Assembly (NCBI GenBank): GCA_027489065.1
Contig: JAIYAM010000015.1
Span: 1 to 64,000 of the forward strand
Source: Erythrobacteraceae bacterium
GTDB taxonomy: Bacteria > Pseudomonadota > Alphaproteobacteria > Sphingomonadales > Sphingomonadaceae
Length of the DNA: 64,000 nucleotides
Reading direction: 5' to 3'
In this document: in pieces, positions 16,583 to 25,531 of the stretch
Numbering within the stretch: the first letter of the stretch is position 1
Layout of the letters: each line of letters begins with the position of its first letter
Position numbers and translations under genes: made by a program
The notes under the pieces: generated by a model
Seen by the model: only the letters and a program-made list of their open reading frames with translations
Told to the model about the DNA's origin: nothing
Databases searched by the model: none

Positions 16583-17724
16583 GCCAGCCCGCGGGGCCAA
16601 GCGCCCCCCGCATACTGCATTGCCACTCAACCTTCGCCGCCGGGGGCAAGGAGGTGCGCAGCGTGCGGATGATGAACGCCTGGGGGGCGAGGGCAGAGCA
16701 CGCCGTCGTCTCGGCCGAACCGCAGGCGATGGCCGCCGCCGCGATGATCGCGCCCGGCGTCCCCGCCCGCTACCCGAAGGACTTTCCTTCGCTGACGGGT
16801 CGCCCCACCCCCGGCCGCCTCGCCAGCCTCGCCCGGGCGATGCAGGGCCATGACCTCGTGTGCACCTACAATTGGGGCGCGATGGACGTGGTGATGGCGC
16901 ACCGGGTCTTTTCCCGCGCCATGGACCTGCCGCCGCTGATCCACCACGAGGACGGCTTCAACGAGGACGAGGCGGACGGCCTGAAGCCGGCACGCAACCT
17001 CTACCGCCGCGCTGCGCTGCGGAGCGCGGCACGGCTGATCGTCCCCTCCACCGTGCTCGAGGGCGTCGCCCGCGAGGTGTGGCACCAGCCGGAAGGGCGC
17101 CTCCTCAGGATCCCCAACGGCATCGACACCGCCGCCTTCGCTGCGCCGCCCGATCCGGCCGCGCTGTCCTTGCGCAAATCCGGGGGCGAGTTCTGGGTCG
17201 GCACGCTGGCGGGCCTGCGCGCGGTCAAGCGCCTCCCCGATCTCGTCGCTGCCTTTGCCGCCCTGCCGCCCGAATGGCACCTCGTGATCTGCGGCGAGGG
17301 GCCGGAGCGCGCCGCCATCCTCGCTGCCGCCGCAGCGCTCGGGATCGAGGCACGCGTCCACCTGCCCGGCGCGGTCGATCCGGCGCGGGTGGTCGGCTTG
17401 TTCGACATCTTCGCGCTGTCCTCCGCCTCCGAGCAGTTCCCGCTCTCGGTGGTGGAGGCGATGGCCGCCGGGCTGCCGGTGGCCGCGCCCGATGTGGGCG
17501 ACGTGCGCGATATCCTGTCGGAGCCGAACCGCGCCTTCGTGGCGCCGCGGGGGGACACGCCTGCGCTCGGCAAGGCGCTGGCCGCGCTCGCCGCGGACCC
17601 CGGATTACGGGCAAGCCTCGGCGCCGCCAATGCCGCGCGGGCGCGGGCCGAATTCGATTTTGCCGCCATGCTGGCCCGCTATGAGGCGGCCTATTCGGAC
17701 GCGATGGGCCGGGGCTTCCCGTGA
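16579..17724 (+). CDS. Family 4-type glycosyltransferase
   Basis: A 381-residue GT-B glycosyltransferase. The N-terminal half has the CHSTFAAGGKEVR loop that binds acceptor or donor phosphate in GT4 enzymes. The C-terminal half has GTLAGLRAVKRL, ICGEGPERAAI and the E-x7-E donor-site motif (SEQFPLSVVEAMAAGLPV near 290). I choose the GTG at 16579 because it overlaps the hydrolase stop (GTGA) and sits just before conserved sequence. The frame stays open for over 2.5 kb upstream, but that is antisense shadow of astD and selO. The sugar and acceptor are unknown; a cell-envelope role is likely. Confidence 0.88.
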   Translation: MSQPAGPSAPRILHCHSTFAAGGKEVRSVRMMNAWGARAEHAVVSAEPQAMAAAAMIAPGVPARYPKDFPSLTGRPTPGRLASLARAMQGHDLVCTYNWGAMDVVMAHRVFSRAMDLPPLIHHEDGFNEDEADGLKPARNLYRRAALRSAARLIVPSTVLEGVAREVWHQPEGRLLRIPNGIDTAAFAAPPDPAALSLRKSGGEFWVGTLAGLRAVKRLPDLVAAFAALPPEWHLVICGEGPERAAILAAAAALGIEARVHLPGAVDPARVVGLFDIFALSSASEQFPLSVVEAMAAGLPVAAPDVGDVRDILSEPNRAFVAPRGDTPALGKALAALAADPGLRASLGAANAARARAEFDFAAMLARYEAAYSDAMGRGFP

Positions 17725-17796
17725 CCGCTCGGCCAAGCGTGCGCTTCATCACCCGTTCAATTCTGGTCCGCCAAGCCGCGCACGCGTCCCGTGCCA

Positions 17797-17825
17797 TTGC
17801 GCGCGAGGCTGCACCTGCCTAAAGA
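17797..17825 (+). promoter_or_regulatory. Predicted promoter of the yfgM-bamB transcript
   Basis: TTGCGC (17797-17802) and TAAAGA (17820-17825) are separated by 17 bases, about 75 bases before the start codon at 17901. The region 17725-17900 contains no other gene. Confidence 0.4.
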
Positions 17826-17900
17826 GCGCGGCACACGCCCGGCCCGGTCCGCGGCGCCAGATACGACGACAGACACGACGACAAGGATCACTAGCTCCCC

Positions 17901-18704
17901 ATGGCGCGCACTCCGACCATTACTCCTGCTTCCCCCGGCCCGTCGCACGAGGACGAGGTGCTGATCCGCGAGATCGACGAGGCGGTGCGCGAGGACGCGC
18001 TCTACCAGTTCATGCGCGATCACGGGTTGAAGGTTCTGGGCGCGATCATCCTCGGCGTCGCCGCGCTGGGCGGCTATCTCGTGTGGGATCACTTCGCCGA
18101 ACAGAAGCTGGAAAAGCAGTCCGAAACCCTCATTGCCGCGCTCGACGCAGCCGGGGCGCAGGACCTGACGGGCGCCTCCGACAAGGTCGGCCCGCTGCTT
18201 GCCGATGGCAATTCCGACGGCGCGCGCACCGCGGCGCGCTTCGTCCAGGCCGCCGCCGCCATCGAGCAGGGCGACAATGCCAAGGCGACCGGGCTCTACC
18301 GCGAGATCGCGAAGGACGACAGCGCCCCGCCGGCGCTGCGCGACCTTGCCAAGATCCGCGACGTCAGCCTCAACTACGACACAATGAAGCCCGCCGACGT
18401 GATCGCGCAGCTTTCGCCGCTCGCGGTCCCGGGCAACCCCTGGTTCGGCAGCGCCGGCGAACTTGTCGCGATGGCCCAGGTCGAAAACGGCAACCGCGGC
18501 GCGGCGGGCAAGATTTTCGCCAATATCGCCAAGGACGAGAGCCAGCCCGAAACCCTGCGCTCGCGCGCACGCCAGATGGCCGGGCTGATGGGGGTCGACG
18601 CGATTGTCGATGTGAAGAAACTGCTCAAGGATGAAGGGGTCGCGTCCCAGGATGATGCCCCCGCCGCGCCCGATGCGGCAGGCAGCGCGGCTGGGACCGA
18701 ATAG
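17901..18704 (+). CDS. YfgM-like TPR membrane protein
   Basis: The 267-residue protein has a cytoplasmic N-terminal segment rich in acidic residues (EDEVLIREIDEAVREDALYQF), one transmembrane helix (about 47-66, GLKVLGAIILGVAALGGYLV) and a periplasmic domain of TPR-like helical repeats. The order yfgM-bamB is widely conserved in proteobacteria. In E. coli YfgM is a SecYEG ancillary subunit working with periplasmic chaperones. The C-terminal tail is Asp/Ala-rich and disordered. bamB follows at a short distance. Confidence 0.85.
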   Translation: MARTPTITPASPGPSHEDEVLIREIDEAVREDALYQFMRDHGLKVLGAIILGVAALGGYLVWDHFAEQKLEKQSETLIAALDAAGAQDLTGASDKVGPLLADGNSDGARTAARFVQAAAAIEQGDNAKATGLYREIAKDDSAPPALRDLAKIRDVSLNYDTMKPADVIAQLSPLAVPGNPWFGSAGELVAMAQVENGNRGAAGKIFANIAKDESQPETLRSRARQMAGLMGVDAIVDVKKLLKDEGVASQDDAPAAPDAAGSAAGTE

Positions 18705-18727
18705 GACGAGGGATGGGAAGCGAGTTT

Positions 18728-20074
18728 ATGACCAAGACGAAAATCATGCGCGCAGCGCTGCTGGCGGGCGTTCTCGCGGTCGGCCTGACCGGCTGCAAGG
18801 GCGGCCTGTTCGGCGGCGGCAAGGACAAGACCACGCCGACCATCGGCAACCGCACCCCGATCCTCAGCCGCATCGAGAACGGGGCCGAGGTCGATCCGGC
18901 GCTGGCCGGCATCTCCGTGGTGCTCCCGGCGCCGCGCACCAACCCCGAATGGGCGCAGGCCGGCGGTTCGGCGAGCAAGTCCTACGGGCACCTCGCTTTG
19001 GCCGAGAACCCCTCGCGGGTCTGGACGGCGAAGATCGCCGGTTCGAGCAACCGCGTGCGCCTTGCCGCAGCCCCGGTGATCGGCGGCAACAAGCTGTTCG
19101 CGGAAGGCACTGACGGCGTGATCACCGCCTTCGACAAGAACACCGGCGCGCGCCTGTGGTCCCGCGCCGACGACGAGATGACCAAGGACCAGCGCCCCTC
19201 GGCCTTCGGCGGCGGGGTCAGCTTCGAAGGGGGCAAGCTCTACGCCACCAACGGCGTGGGCGAGGTCAAGGCGCTGAATGCCGATACCGGCGAGGTGCTG
19301 TGGAAGGTCAAGCCCGCAGGTCCCCTGCGCGGTTCGCCCACCATCGCCTTCGGCGAGCTGTTCGTGATGACGCAGGACAACCAGCTGATCTCCCTGAAGG
19401 CCGAGGATGGCTCGCTGGTGTGGGACGAGAGCGGTTCCAATACCCAGTCGGGCGTGTTCGGCGTCGCGGCGCCTGCCGCCGGGCAGGGCACCATCGTTGC
19501 GGGCTATTCGAGCGGCGAGCTTTCCGCCTACCGCTACGAGAACGGCCGCACCCTGTGGTCGGACGCGCTGGCGCGCACCAACATCTCGACCACCGTGGGC
19601 ACGATCACCGATATCGACGCCGATCCGATCATCGATTCGGGCCGCGTCTATGCGCTCGGCCAGGGCGGGCGCATGGCCGCCTATGAACTGGTCACCGGCC
19701 AGCGCATCTGGGAATTGAACCTCGCCGGCATCTCCACCCCGGCGATCGCGGGCGAGTGGATCTTCACCCTCACCGACGATGCGCGCCTGCTCGCCATCGC
19801 GCGTTCGAGCGGCCGGGTGCGCTGGGTCGCCCAGCTTCAGCGTTATCGCGACGAGGAAGACAAGAAGGGTCCGATCTTCTGGACCGGTCCGGTGCTCGCG
19901 GGCGGCCACCTGTGGGTGGCAAGCACGCGCGGGGAGCTGTGGAAGGTGAGCGTGGGCGAAGGCTCGGCGACGCTGTTCGCCGATGTCGGCCAGCCCGTCA
20001 GCCTCGCTCCGGTCGTTGCCGACAACATGCTCTACGTGTTGGACGACAGCGGGACGATCAGCGCCTTCAAGTGA
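18728..20074 (+). CDS. bamB: Outer-membrane assembly lipoprotein BamB
   Basis: BamB is an eight-bladed PQQ-like beta-propeller lipoprotein of the BAM complex that inserts outer-membrane proteins. The protein (448 residues from ATG 18728) has a signal peptide with lipobox LTGC (Cys 23). It then shows repeated propeller blades with W-x-D/G patterns (GARLWSRADD, GEVLWKVKPAG, GSLVWDESG, GRTLWSDALA, GQRIWELNLAG, GRVRWVAQL). An in-frame ATG five codons upstream (18713) is possible and only lengthens the signal peptide. In many relatives der follows; here an 11-bp repeat region and an ICMT-like gene follow. Confidence 0.93.
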   Translation: MTKTKIMRAALLAGVLAVGLTGCKGGLFGGGKDKTTPTIGNRTPILSRIENGAEVDPALAGISVVLPAPRTNPEWAQAGGSASKSYGHLALAENPSRVWTAKIAGSSNRVRLAAAPVIGGNKLFAEGTDGVITAFDKNTGARLWSRADDEMTKDQRPSAFGGGVSFEGGKLYATNGVGEVKALNADTGEVLWKVKPAGPLRGSPTIAFGELFVMTQDNQLISLKAEDGSLVWDESGSNTQSGVFGVAAPAAGQGTIVAGYSSGELSAYRYENGRTLWSDALARTNISTTVGTITDIDADPIIDSGRVYALGQGGRMAAYELVTGQRIWELNLAGISTPAIAGEWIFTLTDDARLLAIARSSGRVRWVAQLQRYRDEEDKKGPIFWTGPVLAGGHLWVASTRGELWKVSVGEGSATLFADVGQPVSLAPVVADNMLYVLDDSGTISAFK

Positions 20075-20105
20075 GGTCCAACAGGGGTTTTGGCGCAGGG
20101 GCCGG

Positions 20106-20149
20106 CTAGACCCCCGCCAGACCCCCTGCAGACCCCTCCCAGACCCGCT
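20106..20149 (+). repeat. 11-bp tandem repeat (AGACCCC type), copy A
   Basis: Four units of the pattern NNAGACCCCNN occur with AGACCC starting at 20108, 20119, 20130 and 20141, an exact 11-base period. They lie between bamB and the ICMT-like gene, about 60 bases before the latter's start. The same unit occurs at 30521-30580 and, on the other strand, at 48334-48410. Confidence 0.9.
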
Positions 20150-20212
20150 TTTGCAGGCGGCAGGGCCGGTCTTGCCGAGCTGTTAACCCTTGTCCTGTAG
20201 GGCTGAGCGGCC

Positions 20213-21625
20213 ATGCCTCTGCCGCTTTCGCCTTCCCTCCAGACGCGCCCTGCGCCGCCCGCAAGCGACGTTTCTGCGGGCGTGGGCCTTGCCGGATTGG
20301 CGGGGCTGCTGGTGTGGATCCTCTTCTGCCGCTCCTATCCCGAGATCGCCGAAAGCCTCGGGCTGGTCGGCCTGCTGTCCGGCGAAAGAGGCGTTCTTTC
20401 AGGTCCTTATGCGGCACTTGCGGCACTGATTTTCAGCGCCGTCCCGATGGCCCTGTGGTCGGTTCTGGTCGACAAGGTGCATTTGAGACCCTCCACCGGA
20501 CTCGACTGGAGCCTCAGGCGCCCGCTGGCCGAGGTGCTGCCGGTGTCGGTCATCAAGCTGGTCGGCCTGTGGGCGACATGGGCGGTGCTTGCCGCCTTCT
20601 ACGCGCTCGCCCGCTGGTACTGGTCGGGCCCCTACCTGTTCGCCATGGAGGTGCTAAGCGGCGCCATCCTGCCGCTGGTAATGCTTTCTGTCCCTTACGT
20701 AATCTGGCTCGATCGGTTCATGGTGGAGCCGCGAGACGGGGCGTTCCACTTCGGCGCCTTCGTGGTCGGCGGAGGGATGATCGGCCGCGAGCAATGGGAC
20801 AGCGCGGGGCTCGCCAAGCACTGGCGCGCCTGGGCGATCAAGGGCTTCTTCGGAGCCTTCATGATCTCGATCCTGCCGCCCGGCTTCGCGCAGGTCGTGC
20901 AGGCACAGCCAGCGCAACTCATTGCCAATCCTGTCGAATTCGTGATGCTGCTGGTGACCCTGCTGTTCCTTGTCGACGTGCAGCTCGGCACGGTCGGCTA
21001 CCTGTTCACCCTGCGCCCGCTGGATTCGCACATCCGTTCGGGCAATCCGTTTCTTGCCGGCTGGCTGGCCGCCCTGCTGTGCTATCCGCCCTTCGTGTGG
21101 GGGATCATCGGGCCGGACCAGCAGATCCTCAGCTACGAATTCGGCACTCCCGGATGGGCGCACTGGCTGGGCGGAAGCGATGCGCTGCTCTGGGCTTGGG
21201 GCGGGGTTTTGCTATTCCTGACAGGCATTTATGCCTGGGCGACAGTGGCCTTCGGGATTCGCTTCTCGAACCTGACCTATCGCGGCGTGCTGACCAATGG
21301 CCCCTACCGCTTCACCCGCCATCCGGCCTATCTGGCGAAGAACCTGTTCTGGTGGGCCTCGGTCATGCCCTTCCTGGTGACCAGCGGCACCTGGCTCGAC
21401 GCTGTGCGCAATTGCGTTTTCCTACTGGTCGTCAACGGCATATATGCCTGGCGGGCGCGCACCGAAGAGGCGCACCTGCTCGCTGAAGACCCGAAATATC
21501 GCGAATATCACGCCTGGATGGAAGAACACGGGCTGATTACCGCGCCGCTCGCAAGGCTCAGGAAGCGCATCACCGGGGGCGTCGCGCCCCGTCTGCACGG
21601 AGCCGAGGCGCACCCCGCCGAGTAG
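20213..21625 (+). CDS. Polytopic membrane protein with ICMT/PEMT-type methyltransferase C-terminus
   Basis: The 470-residue protein has about ten hydrophobic helices. Its last 110 residues match the isoprenylcysteine/phospholipid methyltransferase pattern: GPYRFTRHPAYLAKN (SAM-binding RHPxY region), then a paired C-terminal helix ending RARTEEAHLLAEDPKYREY with the conserved Glu-Glu. The N-terminal 330 residues are an additional membrane domain not usual for the 150-220 residue bacterial ICMT-like proteins. SAM-dependent methylation of a membrane substrate is likely; the substrate is unknown. Confidence 0.8.
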   Translation: MPLPLSPSLQTRPAPPASDVSAGVGLAGLAGLLVWILFCRSYPEIAESLGLVGLLSGERGVLSGPYAALAALIFSAVPMALWSVLVDKVHLRPSTGLDWSLRRPLAEVLPVSVIKLVGLWATWAVLAAFYALARWYWSGPYLFAMEVLSGAILPLVMLSVPYVIWLDRFMVEPRDGAFHFGAFVVGGGMIGREQWDSAGLAKHWRAWAIKGFFGAFMISILPPGFAQVVQAQPAQLIANPVEFVMLLVTLLFLVDVQLGTVGYLFTLRPLDSHIRSGNPFLAGWLAALLCYPPFVWGIIGPDQQILSYEFGTPGWAHWLGGSDALLWAWGGVLLFLTGIYAWATVAFGIRFSNLTYRGVLTNGPYRFTRHPAYLAKNLFWWASVMPFLVTSGTWLDAVRNCVFLLVVNGIYAWRARTEEAHLLAEDPKYREYHAWMEEHGLITAPLARLRKRITGGVAPRLHGAEAHPAE

Positions 21626-21627
21626 GA

Positions 21628-21930
21628 TTACATCACCGGCGATCCTTCATCGGTGTGGAATTTCACCGCCTCGATCACCTTGAAGTCGAGCCCTGCGATC
21701 GCCGCGCCGAAGGCCGCCATGTGCGGGGTCGCGAAATGCGCGGCGAGGGCCGCCTCGTCCTGCCACTTCTCGACGATGTGGATCACCCCCGGCTGGAGAA
21801 TGTCCTGCGTGAAGGCATAGGCGATGCAGCCTTCCTCGGCGTTCGAGGCTGCCACCATGTCGGCAATCGCTGCCTTCGCGGCGTCCATCGCGCTTATCCC
21901 TACTTGTGCTTTCGCCAAGACTATCAGCAT
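21628..21930 (-). CDS. Antibiotic biosynthesis monooxygenase-family protein (YgiN-like)
   Basis: The 100-residue single ABM-domain protein has the strand LIVLAKAQV, the NAEEGCIAYAFTQD segment, and the VEKWQDEAALAAHFATPHMAAF motif with the conserved Trp and His-Pro/His pattern of the quinol monooxygenase group. These dimeric ferredoxin-like proteins act on quinols or haem. It is the downstream partner of gshA (15 bases between), so a role in redox or quinone protection is plausible. Confidence 0.85.
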   Translation of the reverse strand: MLIVLAKAQVGISAMDAAKAAIADMVAASNAEEGCIAYAFTQDILQPGVIHIVEKWQDEAALAAHFATPHMAAFGAAIAGLDFKVIEAVKFHTDEGSPVM

Positions 21931-21945
21931 CTTGCTCTCTCCTCT

Positions 21946-23316
21946 TCAGAACGATTGTTCGTAGACGCGGGTGATGTCCCCGTTCCACTCGCCGTGATAG
22001 GCGTCGAGTAGGCGCTGGGCCGGGACCTTGCCGCTGGCGACGATCTCGTCGAGCGTTTCGAGGTAGCCGGTCTCGTTGTCGCCGCTGGCGTTGAGCCGGG
22101 CGCGTGCCTTGAGCCCGGCATGGGCGATCTTGAGCACCTCGCGGCCCAGATCCTGCAAGGTGCCGCCATCGGGTGAGCGAGTGGTAAGAGCAAGGCGCGG
22201 CACCTCGCTGCGCAGCCGCTCGCGCTCCTCCATGGTCCAGCCCTTGACCAGATCCCACGCCGCATCGAGCGCAGTCTGGTCGTAGAGCAGGCCCACCCAG
22301 AAGGCGGGCAGCGCGCAGATGCGGCTCCACGGGCCGCCGTCGGCACCGCGCATTTCGAGGAAGCTCTTGAGGCGCACCTCGGGGAAGGCGGTGGAGAGGT
22401 GGTCCCACCAATCGCTCTGCGTCGGGCGTTCGCCGGGCAGGACCGACAGCTTGCCATCAAGAAAATCGCGGAACGAAAGCCCCGCCGCGTCGATGTACTT
22501 GCCGTCGCGGAAGACGAAATACATCGGCACATCAAGCATGTAGCGGGCCCATCTCTCATAGCCGAAGCCGTCCTCGAAGACGAAGGGCAGCATGCCGGTG
22601 CGCGCCGGATCGGTGTCCGACCAGATGTGAGATCGGTAGGAGAGGAAGCCGTTGGGTTTCCCTTCGGTGAAGGGCGAATTGGCGAAGAGCGCGGTCGCCA
22701 GCGGTTGCAGGGCGAGGCTGGTGCGGAACTTCTTCACCATGTCGGCTTCCGACTGGTAGTCGAGGTTCACCTGAATGGTGCAGGTGCGCAGCATCATGTC
22801 GAGGCCCATGCTGCCGACCCGCGGCATGTGGCGCAGCATGATGTCGTAGCGGCCCTTGGGCATGATCGGCAGCTCTTCACGGGTCTTGTCGGGCCACATG
22901 CCGAGGCCAAGGTAGCCGACCCCGCATGTCTCGCCGACCTGCTTGACCTGCACGAGGTGGCGCCCGGTCTCCTCGCAGGTCTGGTGGAGGTTCTCGAGCG
23001 GCGCGCCGGAAAGCTCCAGCTGGCCGGCCGGCTCGAGGCTCACCGCGCCGTCGCTGCCCTTCAGGGCGATGACGTTCCCGCCTTCCTCGACAGGCTCCCA
23101 GCCGAACTGCTCCAGCCCGCCGAGCAGATCGCGGATGCCGCAGGGCTCGTCGTAGGAGGGCGCGCGGTGGTCCTTCTGCTTGAAGACCAGCTTCTCGTGC
23201 TCGGTGCCGATCCGCCAGCGCTCGGGCGGCTTTTCCCCGCCAACCATCGGCAGGATCAGCTGGTCGATGCTTTCGATGACCGGATCGTCGGCGGTGGATG
23301 CTTCGCGTGTGCTCAT
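21946..23316 (-). CDS. gshA: Glutamate-cysteine ligase
   Basis: First enzyme of glutathione synthesis, of the plant/alphaproteobacterial GCS2 class. The 456 residues contain RIGTEHEKLVF near 35, the family's active-site EHEK; the CGVGYLGLGMWPDKTREELPIMPKGRYDIM stretch; and TCTIQVNLDYQSEADM. I start at ATG 23316 because the preceding open frame lacks family similarity. The adjacent 21628 gene is probably co-transcribed. Confidence 0.94.
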   Translation of the reverse strand: MSTREASTADDPVIESIDQLILPMVGGEKPPERWRIGTEHEKLVFKQKDHRAPSYDEPCGIRDLLGGLEQFGWEPVEEGGNVIALKGSDGAVSLEPAGQLELSGAPLENLHQTCEETGRHLVQVKQVGETCGVGYLGLGMWPDKTREELPIMPKGRYDIMLRHMPRVGSMGLDMMLRTCTIQVNLDYQSEADMVKKFRTSLALQPLATALFANSPFTEGKPNGFLSYRSHIWSDTDPARTGMLPFVFEDGFGYERWARYMLDVPMYFVFRDGKYIDAAGLSFRDFLDGKLSVLPGERPTQSDWWDHLSTAFPEVRLKSFLEMRGADGGPWSRICALPAFWVGLLYDQTALDAAWDLVKGWTMEERERLRSEVPRLALTTRSPDGGTLQDLGREVLKIAHAGLKARARLNASGDNETGYLETLDEIVASGKVPAQRLLDAYHGEWNGDITRVYEQSF

Positions 23317-23437
23317 GGCTTCCTTGGGCCCCTCTCTGACCCGTTGCCTTAGAAAACCGACTTGGCGGTGGGAAGGCAAATTCGCGTTTGACGGGGTGAA
23401 GCCGAATTGTCTTGCCGCTTCATGACTGAAGGTCGCC

Positions 23438-24196
23438 TCACCAGTCGCCAGCCGAGGCCATCCACACGGCAAGCGCCGAGAGTGCAGCGGTTTCGCCCCT
23501 CAAGATGCGCGGGCCGAGGCTGATGGGGCGCGCGGCGGGGTGGGCACGGATTGAGGCGCGTTCCGCGTCATCGAAGCCGCCTTCGGGGCCGGTGAGGATT
23601 GCAGCGGGACCGCGATGGGCCGCGAAAGCGGCGGCGGCTGGTTCGCCGCCCTCTTCGTCAGCGAAGAACAGCGCGCGGCCCTCGGGCCAGCCCGCCAGCA
23701 GCGCATCGAGCTTCACCGGTTCGGCAAGTTCGGGCAGCGCGGTGCGGGCGCATTGCTCGGCGGCCTCGGTGGTGATCGCCCGGGCGCGCTCGACATTGAG
23801 CTTGTCGGCGACGCACCGCCGCGTGAGCATCGGCTGGATGCGTGCGGAGCCAAGCTCGGTCGCCTTTTCGAGGATGAGGTCGAAGCGATCCTTCTTGAGA
23901 AGGGCGGGGCACAGCCACAGGTCCGGCACGGCCTCGCGCTCGCGCAGCAGCTCGGCCACCTCGAGCACCACGTCGCGCTTGCCCGCGTCGCTGACCCGTG
24001 CGGCCCATTCGCCGGTCACGTCGTCGCACAGGATCACCACGTCGCCCGGAGCCACCCGCATGACGCGGGCGAGGTAATGCGCCGGATTGCCCTCGATCCG
24101 CACAATCGCGCCCGCCGCCAGCGTCTCGGCGACGAACAGGCGCGGGGCGCTCTTGGGGGGCCAGGCCGGAACCCTCGGATGATGCGTGGCGGGCAT
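23438..24196 (-). CDS. rsmE: 16S rRNA m3U1498 methyltransferase
   Basis: RsmE is a SPOUT-class methyltransferase for U1498 of 16S rRNA. The 252-residue protein has an N-terminal PUA-like domain (HYLARVMRVAPGDVVILCD). The trefoil-knot domain carries KKDRFDLILEKATELG, the ILTGPEGGF SAM loop and the knot motif LGPRILRGETAALSAL near 230. It is separated from gshA by 121 bases and is probably transcribed from its own promoter. Confidence 0.95.
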   Translation of the reverse strand: MPATHHPRVPAWPPKSAPRLFVAETLAAGAIVRIEGNPAHYLARVMRVAPGDVVILCDDVTGEWAARVSDAGKRDVVLEVAELLREREAVPDLWLCPALLKKDRFDLILEKATELGSARIQPMLTRRCVADKLNVERARAITTEAAEQCARTALPELAEPVKLDALLAGWPEGRALFFADEEGGEPAAAAFAAHRGPAAILTGPEGGFDDAERASIRAHPAARPISLGPRILRGETAALSALAVWMASAGDW

Positions 24197-24235
24197 GGCT
24201 TTGCACTAGGCGCCTGGGCCGCTAGGGAGCAAGTC

Positions 24236-24622
24236 ATGTCAGCGCGAACCGCCCAAATCCTGATCGCCGCCGTGTTCCTGATCCTCGGCGGCTGGGCGCT
24301 GTTTGCGCCGGCCAGCGTGATCGAACTCGCCTTCACCGAGGCCTACCGCGAGACCGGCTACATCACCCGCTTCACCATCGCCTGCTTCGGCTCGCAAGCG
24401 GTGCTGTTCGGGCTGATGGCGCTGGTCACCGGCTGGAATGCGCGCAGCTTCCTCGTCTTCGCCGTGCTGCTGCTGCCGTTCTTCGGCTTCAACTACTGGT
24501 TCCACTACGAAGTGCCGGTGCTGACCAGCATCGGGATGCTCGACTTCGCCGGAAACGTGGCGATGCTGGTGCTGGCGATCATCGGCTGGCGCGCGGCGCG
24601 GGCGAACGAGGGGAGGGCATGA
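24236..24622 (+). CDS. Small four-helix membrane protein, unknown function
   Basis: The 128-residue protein has four predicted membrane helices (about 6-27, 47-66, 70-87 and 101-120) and almost no soluble portion. No family is recognised. The start ATG 24236 follows a GGGAGC sequence. The stop overlaps the start of ubiA (ATGA), so it is translated together with a quinone-biosynthesis enzyme. Confidence 0.75.
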   Translation: MSARTAQILIAAVFLILGGWALFAPASVIELAFTEAYRETGYITRFTIACFGSQAVLFGLMALVTGWNARSFLVFAVLLLPFFGFNYWFHYEVPVLTSIGMLDFAGNVAMLVLAIIGWRAARANEGRA

Positions 24623-25527
24623 ACGAGCAGGTTGTCCCCGATAGCGAACACCGCGGCCTGGTCGCGCGCCTGCCGCAGCTCCCGCGCGACCTTGCCCTGC
24701 TCGCGCGCTTCGACCGGCCGATCGGCTGGTGGCTATTGTTCTGGCCCTGCGTTTTCGCGGTCTGGTTGGCTGGAGCCGGCGCGCAGTGGACCCTGCTCGG
24801 CTGGCTGCTGCTCGGTGCCATCGCGATGCGCGGAGCGGGGTGCGTCTATAACGACATCGTCGATGCCGATCTCGACCGGCAGGTGGCGCGCACCGCCTCG
24901 CGTCCGGTGGCGAGCGGGCGAGTGTCGAAGAAGACGGCATGGGTCTGGCTGGTCGCGCTGTGCGGCGTCGGCCTCGTGGTCCTGCTGCAACTGCGGCTCG
25001 CGGCGCAGCTGGTGGCGCTCGGCAGCCTTGCCCTCGTCGCCGCCTATCCCTTCATGAAGCGCATCACCTGGTGGCCGCAGGCGTGGCTGGGGATGGTGTT
25101 CAACTGGGGGCTGCTGGTCGGCTGGACCGAGCTGCGCTGGGACAATTGGGAGGTGCTCGCCTGCCTCTATGCGGGCTGTATCGCATGGGTGATCGGCTAC
25201 GACACGATCTATGCCCTGCAGGACCGCGAGGACGACGCGATGGTCGGTATCCGCTCCTCGGCGCTGGCGATGGGCGCGCGGGTGCAGGGCGGAATCGCGG
25301 GGTTCTATGCCGCTGCGGTCGGCCTGTGGGGCCTCGGCTTCTGGCTCTACCGCGCCGATGCGCTCGCCTGTCTCGCGCTGCTGCCGGTGGCGGGGCATCT
25401 TGCCTGGCAGGCGGCGACCCTCGACCCGCAAGACCCCGCCAACCCGCTCGCCCGCTTCCGCTCGAACCGCTGGGCCGGCGCGCTGATGGCGGCGGCGTGC
25501 TTCGTGGTGGGCAACGCGGGCGCCTAG
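24619..25527 (+). CDS. ubiA: 4-hydroxybenzoate polyprenyltransferase
   Basis: UbiA attaches the polyprenyl tail to 4-hydroxybenzoate in ubiquinone synthesis at the inner membrane. In 302 residues there are about eight hydrophobic helices and both Asp-rich Mg-diphosphate motifs: NDIVDADLD near 75 and DREDD near 195. The segment RTASRPVASGRVS is typical of UbiA. It is coupled to the preceding membrane-protein gene and followed four bases later by the SRAP gene. Confidence 0.95.
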   Translation: MNEQVVPDSEHRGLVARLPQLPRDLALLARFDRPIGWWLLFWPCVFAVWLAGAGAQWTLLGWLLLGAIAMRGAGCVYNDIVDADLDRQVARTASRPVASGRVSKKTAWVWLVALCGVGLVVLLQLRLAAQLVALGSLALVAAYPFMKRITWWPQAWLGMVFNWGLLVGWTELRWDNWEVLACLYAGCIAWVIGYDTIYALQDREDDAMVGIRSSALAMGARVQGGIAGFYAAAVGLWGLGFWLYRADALACLALLPVAGHLAWQAATLDPQDPANPLARFRSNRWAGALMAAACFVVGNAGA

Positions 25528-25531
25528 CGGG

